Positions 36,683-44,551 of a stretch of DNA of 64,000 nucleotides are shown here, piece by piece. The position numbers were made by a program, and so were the translations under genes. The notes under the pieces were generated by a model. It did no database searches. It was not told the origin of the DNA and worked only from the letters and a program-made list of their open reading frames with translations. The stretch spans positions 218,452 through 282,451 of the forward strand of contig NZ_JTKH01000025.1 of the NCBI RefSeq assembly GCF_000827885.1, in the 5' to 3' direction. Each line of letters starts with the position of its first letter. The stretch's first letter is position 1. Source of the stretch: Vibrio renipiscarius (lineage in GTDB: Bacteria; Pseudomonadota; Gammaproteobacteria; Enterobacterales; Vibrionaceae).

Positions 36683-37318
36683 TTAGCTCAGTTGGACGAC
36701 CGAATAGAGCTGCACGTATTTACGAACAAATTGCTGGTCAGCCGTTCGCTTCAATGGGTGGGTTAATTTGACGTAATAAGGACGGATATTAAAGTAATCA
36801 TCCAACGTAAGCGCAAGCTGTGATTCGCTCGGATAAAGGCTGACACCTTGAGAGCGGTAGTCCTCAATGTCATCAGGAATGTGCCCAGTCCACCAATGGA
36901 TCAATTCTCGACTCTGTTGACTGCGGGTGATCCAATGATCCGTTAGCAGTAATAGAAGATCGTTTGGCTGAATCGCATAGTCGTATTCGTTTTGCCATTG
37001 TTGAATGGTCTTAAAGAGTTTACGACGGCATGAGTTGCCTGCACTGATCAAATGAGAAGTCAGTATCCAAACAGTCCCCGCATCGGAGGATACACGGAAG
37101 TGACTCGGGTGATCTTGTGATGACGTTAATTCGATAGATGAATGTTGGCTGTGATGGCCAAACTCTGTCAGCGTCCGGACAAGGCGACGAGAAAACGCCA
37201 AGCCGAGATGATGCTCGCTCATACCTCGATTGTGAATCGTAGGGTAATGCTGCTCACACAACGTCATGCAATCTGTTTGAAACTCATTAACGCTTTGAAT
37301 GAGCACATCCAATAACAA
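36683..37318 (-). CDS. Hypothetical protein (211 aa)
   Basis: I do not recognise this protein. It is soluble, with a histidine-rich early part (GMSEHHLGLAFSRRL) and a tryptophan-rich centre (HWWTGHIPDD). The TTG at 37318 lies nine bases after GGAG, so translation very probably begins there; the next codons give MLLDVLIQSVNEF. The DUF2164 gene starts about 100 bases away on the opposite strand. Function unknown. Confidence 0.6.
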   Translation of the reverse strand: MLLDVLIQSVNEFQTDCMTLCEQHYPTIHNRGMSEHHLGLAFSRRLVRTLTEFGHHSQHSSIELTSSQDHPSHFRVSSDAGTVWILTSHLISAGNSCRRKLFKTIQQWQNEYDYAIQPNDLLLLLTDHWITRSQQSRELIHWWTGHIPDDIEDYRSQGVSLYPSESQLALTLDDYFNIRPYYVKLTHPLKRTADQQFVRKYVQLYSVVQLS

Positions 37319-37423
37319 AGCGGTTCTCCTTCATTAACCTCAAATTTGCAGCGCTAGGTTACCATGCAGCTAGGTTTTTTCGTTACACTAATTACGACTT
37401 AAGCTACGGATAACAGGCGATTT

Positions 37424-37675
37424 ATGTCTAAGATTGAATTTACATCACAACAAAAAAAGAAGATGGCCGGATTACTTCAAGACTATCTGTCCGATGAAGT
37501 CGATATGGAAATTGGCCAGTTTGATGCGGAGTTTTTAGCGGACTTTATCATCCAAAAATTTGGCCCGGCCTTTTATAACCAAGGTGTGCTGGACGCCCAA
37601 ACGATCTTGCAACGAAAACTACTCGATATCGCGGATGAGCTCTATGAGATAGAGCAAGCGGATGAACTGCAGTAA
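37424..37675 (+). CDS. DUF2164 family protein
   Basis: 83 residues with the DUF2164 pattern: a basic start (QQKKKMAGLLQDYLSDE), then LADFIIQKFGPAFYNQGVLDAQ and an acidic end (ELYEIEQADELQ). Members are small cytosolic proteins of unknown role. It has no operon partner here. Confidence 0.75.
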   Translation: MSKIEFTSQQKKKMAGLLQDYLSDEVDMEIGQFDAEFLADFIIQKFGPAFYNQGVLDAQTILQRKLLDIADELYEIEQADELQ

Positions 37676-37743
37676 TCGCGCCGAAAAGAAAATTTCTGAT
37701 AAGTGTCACGACCCATTCAAATTTATTGAAGAAGATGAACAAT

Positions 37744-37767
37744 TTGCATTAATGTTAAATAATGCAA
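37744..37767. promoter_or_regulatory. Inverted repeat before the cytochrome b561 gene
   Basis: TTGCATTA, eight bases, TAATGCAA. A perfect 8-bp palindrome about 105 bases before the gene start. It could be an operator; no named regulator is assigned. Confidence 0.35.
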
Positions 37768-37872
37768 TCTTAATGGATAATTTATTTAACAAACCGACAC
37801 TGCACGAGACAAAGTCTGCTTGTCGTGTGAGATGAAACAACACATATCGATGTCGATAGATAGGAAATCACA

Positions 37873-38427
37873 ATGGGTCGAAAGGTCACAGGTCGAGAGG
37901 TCAAAAATTATAATGTAATAGCGAGAGGCCTTCATTGGGGATCGGCAATCATCATTATTGGAATGTTTGCCGCAGGTTTATGGATGGTCGATCTCTCTTA
38001 CTACAGTGAGTGGTATCGCACCGCGCCTCATTGGCATAAGTCGGTAGGATTATTGTTAGGACTGGTTACGCTATTTCGCATTGTTTGGAAGCTAGTGACA
38101 GTGTCACCAGTTTTGGATGGCAAAGCGCTGGAAAAGCAAGCTGCGGCATTGGCGCATGGCGTCATGTACCTTCTACTGCTGATATTGTTCATTTCGGGCT
38201 ATTTGATCTCCACCGCCGATGGCCGAGCGATTGACGTTTTTGATTGGTTCGCTGTGCCAGGGGCGGGCGCACTGTTTGATGGACAAGCGGATTTAGCGGG
38301 TGAAGTGCATTTTTATACGGCATGGACGCTTATCGTTCTGGCCGGGATTCATGCACTGGCCGCACTGAAACACCACCTTATTGATAAAGACAATACGCTA
38401 CGCAAAATGATAGGAGCTTCAAAATGA
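37873..38427 (+). CDS. Cytochrome b561 family protein
   Basis: 184 residues with four membrane segments. Haem-ligand histidines lie in the first segment (ARGLHWGSAI), second (HWHKSVGLLL), third (LAHGVMYLL) and fourth (VHFYTAWTLIVLAGIHALAALKHH). The family moves electrons across the inner membrane from quinol to a periplasmic partner. The last codon overlaps the YceI gene (ATGA), as is common: b561 and YceI are often paired. Confidence 0.88.
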   Translation: MGRKVTGREVKNYNVIARGLHWGSAIIIIGMFAAGLWMVDLSYYSEWYRTAPHWHKSVGLLLGLVTLFRIVWKLVTVSPVLDGKALEKQAAALAHGVMYLLLLILFISGYLISTADGRAIDVFDWFAVPGAGALFDGQADLAGEVHFYTAWTLIVLAGIHALAALKHHLIDKDNTLRKMIGASK

Positions 38428-38993
38428 AAAAGACGTTATTAGCAACGGGACTAGCAGTGGCAATGGTTATGCCATTTAGCGCGAGCGCAGCGGACTATGT
38501 GATTGATACCAAGGGGGCACACGCTTCCATCAATTTCAAAGTGAGTCATCTAGGATACAGTTACATTCAAGGTCGATTTAATACTTTCGATGGTACTTTT
38601 TCTTATGACCCACAAGACATCGAAGCGTCAAGCATTGTGGTGAATGTTGATACGCGCAGTTTGGACTCCAATCACGCCGAACGTGATAAGCACATACGTA
38701 GCGCCGATTTTATTGATGTGAGCAAATTTGCAACCGCGACATTTACCAGTACTGATGTTGCAGATAACGGTGACGGTACGTTTGACTTAACGGGGAATTT
38801 AAACCTGCATGGTGTGACGAAACCGATCACGATTATTGCAAATGTGATTGGTCAAGGCCAAGACCCATGGGGTGGGGAACGCGCAGGCTTCTACGGTAAA
38901 ACACGTCTAGAACTGGCTGACTTTGATATCCCAGTCATGGGCGCATCAAGCTATGTTGATATGGAACTGCATGTGGAAGGTGTTAAGCAATAG
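38424..38993 (+). CDS. YceI family periplasmic protein
   Basis: 189 residues with a signal peptide cleaved after about residue 22. The mature protein is a lipocalin-like barrel with the family motifs SHLGYSYIQGRFNTFDGTF, DSNHAERDKHIRSADF and ITIIANV. YceI proteins bind isoprenoid lipids such as ubiquinone. Translationally coupled to cytochrome b561, which supports a quinone-related role. Confidence 0.9.
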   Translation: MKKTLLATGLAVAMVMPFSASAADYVIDTKGAHASINFKVSHLGYSYIQGRFNTFDGTFSYDPQDIEASSIVVNVDTRSLDSNHAERDKHIRSADFIDVSKFATATFTSTDVADNGDGTFDLTGNLNLHGVTKPITIIANVIGQGQDPWGGERAGFYGKTRLELADFDIPVMGASSYVDMELHVEGVKQ

Positions 38994-39090
38994 CCACCGC
39001 TTCATATACCTAGCTCCCATTACAGGTAGCCTAATTACTGGCCACCTCACGACATAAAATATTGATGTTCATAAATGCATCGTTCAAAAG

Positions 39091-39116
39091 AAAAGCGCCT
39101 TAATAAAGGCGCTTTT
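39091..39116. terminator. Bidirectional terminator between yceI-like and focA-like genes
   Basis: Stem AAAAGCGCCTT / AAGGCGCTTTT with a four-base loop. Confidence 0.8.
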
Positions 39117-39156
39117 TAATGTGAATTAGAGAGTATCAGTTAAGGTGATAACGGAA

Positions 39157-39687
39157 TTAAGCCGTCTGTTTTTGATCTTCAACCACTTCTGTTGGTTTAC
39201 CGTAGATAGAGCGCATTGCTTCTAGTACTTCTAAACGACCAACCACACCCACCATTTGACCATTTTCAAGTACTGGCAATACATGTGGCTTGCTCACTTT
39301 GATGCTCTTTGCACGTTCTTCTAGTGATAGTGTGCTAAAGCGTGTCGCCATACCCATGCTGGTTGTTGGGAACAGCTGTTCTTTATCGATGCATAGGAAC
39401 TCTGCAACATCGACAAGTTTGTCGTTTACATCAATCGCGATAACATCACGAGCCATTAAGTCGACCACTTTTTGACCTTGAGTTGGGATGTAATCTTGGC
39501 ACCAAAGTTCAACCATAATATCGTGAGCAGAGAAGAAACCTACCAAACGACCTTCAATATCCGTCACTGGAGCACTGACTGCATGGTTTGATAGCAGGTG
39601 GTCAATCGCTTTTGGCGTAGTCATTTCAGCGCTTAGAGTGATTGGTTGAGTGTTCATGATGTCTTTGACGATAATGTTGTTGTTCAT
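39157..39687 (-). CDS. Possible separate CBS-domain protein from an internal start
   Basis: Within the fused gene an ATG at 39687 (MNNNIIVKDIMN) is preceded by TTAAGGAAAATACT, a good ribosome-binding site at the right distance, exactly at the border between channel and CBS domains. It would give a 176-residue CBS pair. It may be a relic of the time before gene fusion or a working second product. Inference only. Confidence 0.35.
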   Translation of the reverse strand: MNNNIIVKDIMNTQPITLSAEMTTPKAIDHLLSNHAVSAPVTDIEGRLVGFFSAHDIMVELWCQDYIPTQGQKVVDLMARDVIAIDVNDKLVDVAEFLCIDKEQLFPTTSMGMATRFSTLSLEERAKSIKVSKPHVLPVLENGQMVGVVGRLEVLEAMRSIYGKPTEVVEDQKQTA

Positions 39688-40602
39688 AGTATTTTCCTTA
39701 ACTGATGTAATTTCTGTAGTGGTGGTAATGGTTGCGATACTGGCTGCTTTTAACTGAGGACGGCGGTAGATGCACCAGTTCGCAAGTCCAACAAGGACAG
39801 CACCACCCACAATATTTCCAAGGGTTACAGGGATTAAGTTTGCGGTAACAAATTGCATGACATTTAAATCAGCGTATTGCGCCGCGGTTGTGCCCGTCAT
39901 TTGCCAAAACGATTCAGGTGCAAAGTTTTGAATAACAATGCCAAGTGGCACCATAAACATATTGGCAACACAGTGCTCAAAGCCGCTTGAGACAAACATC
40001 GCAACAGGCATGATGGTCATTGCTGCTTTGGTCATGGCATTCGCACTGCTGAACGTTAACCAAATCGCTAGACAAACAAGGAGGTTACAAAGAATACCCA
40101 ACGCAAAGGCTTGAACCATTGTGTGATGCAACTTGTGTTGAGCAATATTCAGTGCGTTAAGACCCCATTGACCACCATCCATTTGGTATAAACCGGCAGC
40201 TGACACAATAACCAGTAGAAGCATTGCGCCAATGAAGTTGCCAAAATACACTTTTGCCCATGTAGACAGCATTTTGCCTAAACTGATTTGTTTATTTGCC
40301 CAAGCAATACTGGTTAACACTGAACTGGTAAATAACTCACCGCCGCAAATGACAATTAAGATCAACCCCATACTGAAGGCAAGGCCGCCAGCAAATCGAC
40401 TTAAACCCCATCCGGCATCAGCACTACCAGTGGTAACAGTGATATAAAAAAGAAAAGCTAATCCGATAAATGCACCAGCCATAACGGCAAGGCTTAATGT
40501 CATACTGCTACTTTTCTTTGCTTTGCTTAACGCAAACTTTTCAGCCTCAGCCATCATCTCCATGGGAGAGAAGTATTGATTGTTGGCTTGACTAGATGAC
40601 AT
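39157..40602 (-). CDS. Formate/nitrite channel (FocA family) fused to two CBS domains
   Basis: 481 residues. The first 285 form a formate/nitrite transporter domain with six segments (for example MAGAFIGLAFLFYITV, ICGGELFTSSVL, YFGNFIGAMLL, FEHCVANMFMVPLGI, LGNIVGGAVLVG). A threonine-rich linker follows, then a pair of CBS modules (about 310-375 and 400-470) with NNNIIVKDIMNT and DLMARDVIAIDVND, which usually bind adenine nucleotides. It would pass formate or nitrite across the inner membrane and sense energy state. The ATG at 40602 has AGGAG nine bases upstream. The CBS part also has its own internal start signal. Divergent from a LysR gene. Confidence 0.85.
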   Translation of the reverse strand: MSSSQANNQYFSPMEMMAEAEKFALSKAKKSSSMTLSLAVMAGAFIGLAFLFYITVTTGSADAGWGLSRFAGGLAFSMGLILIVICGGELFTSSVLTSIAWANKQISLGKMLSTWAKVYFGNFIGAMLLLVIVSAAGLYQMDGGQWGLNALNIAQHKLHHTMVQAFALGILCNLLVCLAIWLTFSSANAMTKAAMTIMPVAMFVSSGFEHCVANMFMVPLGIVIQNFAPESFWQMTGTTAAQYADLNVMQFVTANLIPVTLGNIVGGAVLVGLANWCIYRRPQLKAASIATITTTTEITSVKENTMNNNIIVKDIMNTQPITLSAEMTTPKAIDHLLSNHAVSAPVTDIEGRLVGFFSAHDIMVELWCQDYIPTQGQKVVDLMARDVIAIDVNDKLVDVAEFLCIDKEQLFPTTSMGMATRFSTLSLEERAKSIKVSKPHVLPVLENGQMVGVVGRLEVLEAMRSIYGKPTEVVEDQKQTA

Positions 40603-40743
40603 AGACACTCCTAAACATGGTTTCCATAAATAACCTCCTTATGTCTTATATAAAGTAAAGGGGACAAAGGGCTTTCGCCTCGTTGCCAATTCAGATTAGG
40701 GTGTTTAGTCGTACAGGTAAAATTGATAATGTTGAGTAACTTC

Positions 40744-40758
40744 ATCAAATAATTTGAT
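40744..40758. promoter_or_regulatory. LysR-type palindromic operator
   Basis: ATCAAATAATTTGAT is a perfect palindrome containing a T-N11-A core, midway between the divergent focA-like and LysR genes. That is the usual place for a LysR autoregulatory site. Confidence 0.5.
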
Positions 40759-40856
40759 ATGTTTTTAATAGTCGTTAGAATGGCGATATGTGCTCATGAG
40801 TGCACACAAGAACGAAGCAAAATCAAATAATTAACGTATTAACAAAAAGGAGAGTT

Positions 40857-41762
40857 ATGCGTTATTCACTAAAGCAACTCGCAGTATTTGATGCCGTCGC
40901 TGATTCCGGCAGCGTGAGTATGGCAGCAGACAAATTAGCGCTGACACAATCGGCGACCAGTATGTCACTTGCGCAGCTTGAGAAAATGCTCGGCAGGCCT
41001 TTGTTTGAAAGGCAAGGCAAGCAAATGGCATTAACGCATTGGGGCATTTGGTTACGCCCGAAAGCCAAGCGGTTATTGCAAGATGCTCAACAAATTGAAA
41101 TGGGGTTCATTGAACAACATTTATTGAGTGGTGAGCTTCGCGTTGGTGCCAGTCAAACGCCAGCAGAGCACCTAGTCCCAGACCTTATCAGCAATATTGA
41201 TAATGACTTTCCAGAGATGCGAATTTCGTTGAAAGTACGAAGTACGGACAGCATTCTTGAGGGGTTGCTCGATTACAAATACGACATTGGTATTATTGAA
41301 GGTCGCTGTGATGATAATCGCCTGCAGCAAGAAGTATGGTGTCGAGACCACCTAACGGTTGTTGCGGCAAGCCATCACCCCTTTGCCAAAGCGGATAAGG
41401 TAAGCCTTGCTCAATTAGAACAAGCGAAGTGGGTACTGCGTGAACCCGGCTCAGGCACTCGCATGATTTTTGATAGCTCTATTCACCATTTAATTGAAGA
41501 TCTTGATGTATGGCGTGAGTATGAGCACGTTCCTGTACTGCGCAGCATGGTGTCTAATGGGTTGTATTTGACTTGTCTGCCTTATTTAGATGTTGAGCGA
41601 TACATTGAGTCAGGCCAGTTGGTCGCTCTAAACGTACCAGAGCTGAGCATGGAAAGAACACTATCGTTCGTTTGGCGCTCTGATATGGTTGAAAATCCTT
41701 TAGTGGAATGTTTGAAGCGTGAAGGTTCAAGGATGATGAAAGGTAAGCCGTCCGTATTTTAG
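40857..41762 (+). CDS. LysR-type transcriptional regulator divergent from the FocA-CBS gene
   Basis: 301 residues. The N-terminal winged helix (residues about 3-60: LKQLAVFDAVADSGSVSMAADKLALTQSATSMSLAQLEKMLG) is plain, followed by an effector domain that begins LRVGASQTPAEHLVPDL. It resembles the YeiE/CysB-like branch. The ATG at 40857 is preceded by AAGGAGAG. Divergence from the formate/nitrite channel suggests it controls that gene in response to an anion or metabolite; that is inference. Confidence 0.85.
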   Translation: MRYSLKQLAVFDAVADSGSVSMAADKLALTQSATSMSLAQLEKMLGRPLFERQGKQMALTHWGIWLRPKAKRLLQDAQQIEMGFIEQHLLSGELRVGASQTPAEHLVPDLISNIDNDFPEMRISLKVRSTDSILEGLLDYKYDIGIIEGRCDDNRLQQEVWCRDHLTVVAASHHPFAKADKVSLAQLEQAKWVLREPGSGTRMIFDSSIHHLIEDLDVWREYEHVPVLRSMVSNGLYLTCLPYLDVERYIESGQLVALNVPELSMERTLSFVWRSDMVENPLVECLKREGSRMMKGKPSVF

Positions 41763-41826
41763 ACCTCATCTTATCGGCGACCTAAATCAAGAGAATGAAC
41801 GAGAAGCGTTATTCTCGAGAATCAAT

Positions 41827-41854
41827 AAGCCCAAGCCAATTGCTTGGGTTTTTT
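41827..41854 (+). terminator. Terminator after the LysR gene
   Basis: Stem CCCAAGC / GCTTGGG with flanking AA/TT pairs, followed by six T. Confidence 0.8.
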
Positions 41855-42013
41855 ATGCCTATCACATCATAACGGAATATGTTGAAATATCGATTGCGTC
41901 ACTAATTAATGTAATATTCGTGTAAAACATTGCCCCTACAGTGATTGACGTCACGTTTATGGCGGTTCTATACCACTAATATGTCCGTTACGTTCTTTAG
42001 TGGTGAGTTTTCT

Positions 42014-42538
42014 ATGAGTGCTTTAGTGGCGATATCGATAACAACGGCGATTCTTTCGGGTATTTGGGGATGGGTCGCGGTGAGCTTTGGCTTACTCGCT
42101 TGGGCTGGCTTTCTGGGCTGCACAAGCTTCTTTGCCGCACCTCAAGAAGGCGTTAAAGGATTATTGATAAGCCTTATCACAAATTTAAGTGGTGTCTTTT
42201 GGGCGATGGTCATCCTAACGTTATCCGATTACATTTCGCTTGAAATCATCGGCTATGTTTTGACGGGTGTCGTCACACTCTTTATGTGCTTACAGGCTAA
42301 ACAAACATGGCTTGCGTACATTCCAGGCACATTTATTGGCTCATGCGCGACTTTTGCCTCCAATGGTGACTGGCAATTGGTTATCCCTTCTCTGATGCTT
42401 GGTGGCTTGTTTGGGTTTTGTATGAAGTGGAGCGGACTCTGGTTAAAAGAACGATGTGAGCCGAAAGCATCTGAACCTACAGCGCCTGAACTTAGCCGAT
42501 TAGAAGAAAGCCAACTCGATACTGGCAAGACACGATAA
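42014..42538 (+). CDS. DUF1097 family inner-membrane protein
   Basis: 174 residues with about five hydrophobic segments (SALVAISITTAILSGIWGW, GLLISLITNLSGVFWAMVIL, LEIIGYVLTGVVTLFMCL and others) and a hydrophilic, acidic tail from about residue 150. This is the DUF1097/YcdZ layout. The start ATG at 42014 has GGTGAG upstream; the open frame extends to 41945 without support. Function unknown. Confidence 0.7.
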   Translation: MSALVAISITTAILSGIWGWVAVSFGLLAWAGFLGCTSFFAAPQEGVKGLLISLITNLSGVFWAMVILTLSDYISLEIIGYVLTGVVTLFMCLQAKQTWLAYIPGTFIGSCATFASNGDWQLVIPSLMLGGLFGFCMKWSGLWLKERCEPKASEPTAPELSRLEESQLDTGKTR

Positions 42539-42773
42539 CGTACTGTCGCTATAACTATTGTCGATATATAAAGTGCTGTAGAGACATGGCGCGTGATTTA
42601 GAGTGATGAAGGGCATCAATAATATTGAATTCCTTCATCTATTTCTCTCGGTCAATGCGCAAGAGGGCAAAAGCGGTTTTGTTTAGCGCTAATGATTCGT
42701 GCGCTATTGAAAGAAGCAGCATGCCTGACAAGGTATTTTCCTGTCGAGTATGCTTTCCTATGGCGAGTACCTA

Positions 42774-44405
42774 TTAGGTATTGCCGTTTGCCATCGTTAC
42801 AACCCGTTTTATTGTCCAGCGTATCAACAACGGAATGCATTCTGTGCCTTTGTCCTCACAATGCGACACAATCGCTAATGCTAAATCGGGCTTTGCAAAT
42901 TTCTTTAGCACCTTGGTGACGACTTTCTTGGCCGGAATTGGGTGATCGAGTGGAATTTTGACCATGTCACGAAAAAACGGCTCAAATCCATTCTTATATA
43001 GGTAGAGCTCGATATCTTGGTCAGGTAATTCCGTCAGGCGGTGACGTTCTTGATCTTTTTCTAAACGAGCACGCACCGTTGCTGCATATTTTTTGCCTGC
43101 AGGATCTCCGTCTGTCACCACATGCCAATCAATCCCAAACGCTTTAGCAACTTTGATTAATGACTTCAATCCAGATTGCGCAAACTCAATAATTTGCACT
43201 CCTTCGGCCGCAAGGTTATATCCGCATTGATTTGCCAACTCGTTAAACAACCAGACTTCGGTTTCCCCTTCGACTAGCAGCCAGCAGCGGGCAAACAGCG
43301 CACCAGAGCGATGAAAACGAATATGGAAACCAATACGCCTCAATTCATCTCGGCTTAACCCTTGCAGCGCAAGGCTCGTACAGACCGTTTTGTCTGAATG
43401 GCGCACTAAGCGACGAATACTGTGTATGGGCACTCTTGCCAATAAGTCTCCGCTGTTGGTGGTCAGAATTTTTTGCATCGGCAGCAGTTGCAGTAAACCC
43501 CAAGCGCGAGCAAGGTGAGTAGGGTGCAAGCGTCCTTCAGGATCTTCGATGATCAACAAGGGCCTAGCACAGCGGCGTAATTTTGTGGGGCCCTTGGCTT
43601 GTAAATAAGCATTGAGTAAGCCTAAAAATAACAACCGTGTTTGTTTATCGCTGGTTTGATCGACCACTTCCGATAAAGTTAATCCATTGGACTGGCCAGA
43701 GTAGAAAATGCCATCTCGTTGTCGGCGTAGGCTATTTCTCGAATTGGATTTGAATGAAAAGTAATGTTCAACCAACACGCCCATCGAGTTAAGACTGCTG
43801 CGCATTTCGCCTTTATTAACATGTCCAGGAATGGCCATTAATCGGCGACACGTATTATTGATGCGTTTTTCTACCCGTTCATTCATATCACCATTGGCTT
43901 GAATGGGACGCTCAAATCGACGCGAATCTTTTAAGCGAATGACAGGGTGTAACGACATCAGTTCTTGAGCGAGCTTGACCTGATGGTGTAGAGAGAGAGG
44001 ATTACCTTCGTTATCGAGGAAATCGTATTTCGTTTCGATGTCGTACTGGGTACGACTGGCGCTTAACCGATAATAGATGCGTTGGGTATCAGTATCATCA
44101 CTGACCCATATCGGTTTTATTTTTCGATAACGACCGGATCTTACTTCATGTTTGTCGTTAGAGACGAGACTCAGTATGATCTGTAAATCTTGAGTTTGTG
44201 GATGCGAGACTGAATAATCGACATGAAAATCAGACAGTTCAAATTGATAAGGGACACCTTCTGCGGGTAACGCCACGGAAAGTGCATCAAGTAACGATGA
44301 TTTACCCCAAGTGTTTTCACCGATCAAGGTGGTTAACTGGTCGAAGGAAAGAGAAAGCCGTTTAATGCCACGAAAGCCAGCGATTTCAATACGCTCTAAA
44401 TGCAT
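42774..44405 (-). CDS. ybjD: OLD-family ATP-dependent nuclease, YbjD-like
   Basis: 543 residues. An N-terminal AAA/SMC-like ATPase begins IEIAGFRGIKRLSL and has the Walker A form GENTWGKSSLLDAL (same non-standard loop as in YbjD) and Walker B in LLIIEDPEGRLHPTHLA. The C-terminal TOPRIM domain shows LLVEGETEVWLF and VTDGDPAGKKYA. OLD nucleases cleave DNA using ATP; some act in phage defence, while YbjD itself is little studied. Length and order match YbjD. Lone gene, no Gabija-type UvrD partner nearby. Confidence 0.85.
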   Translation of the reverse strand: MHLERIEIAGFRGIKRLSLSFDQLTTLIGENTWGKSSLLDALSVALPAEGVPYQFELSDFHVDYSVSHPQTQDLQIILSLVSNDKHEVRSGRYRKIKPIWVSDDTDTQRIYYRLSASRTQYDIETKYDFLDNEGNPLSLHHQVKLAQELMSLHPVIRLKDSRRFERPIQANGDMNERVEKRINNTCRRLMAIPGHVNKGEMRSSLNSMGVLVEHYFSFKSNSRNSLRRQRDGIFYSGQSNGLTLSEVVDQTSDKQTRLLFLGLLNAYLQAKGPTKLRRCARPLLIIEDPEGRLHPTHLARAWGLLQLLPMQKILTTNSGDLLARVPIHSIRRLVRHSDKTVCTSLALQGLSRDELRRIGFHIRFHRSGALFARCWLLVEGETEVWLFNELANQCGYNLAAEGVQIIEFAQSGLKSLIKVAKAFGIDWHVVTDGDPAGKKYAATVRARLEKDQERHRLTELPDQDIELYLYKNGFEPFFRDMVKIPLDHPIPAKKVVTKVLKKFAKPDLALAIVSHCEDKGTECIPLLIRWTIKRVVTMANGNT

Positions 44406-44551
44406 ATTCTCACCTCATTGAAATGATTTACTATCGTCTAATAAGCATAAAAGAAAAAATCAATATAAGCATGAGGTTAGCTCACATAAGCTAATTAATC
44501 GCGAAAAGTAATGAATCTGTCATAAAGAATGGGTTAGCATGGCGATGACTA

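Noticed and set aside
36672..36710. Sequence like a tRNA D-arm (TTAGCTCAGTTGGA)
   Set aside because: No T-arm (GGTTCGAATCC-type) or acceptor stem follows, and it overlaps the 3' end of the 211-aa gene.
42774..44405. YbjD-like OLD nuclease as a Gabija-type defence system
   Set aside because: No UvrD/GajB-like helicase or other defence genes next to it, and it matches housekeeping YbjD in length and Walker A.
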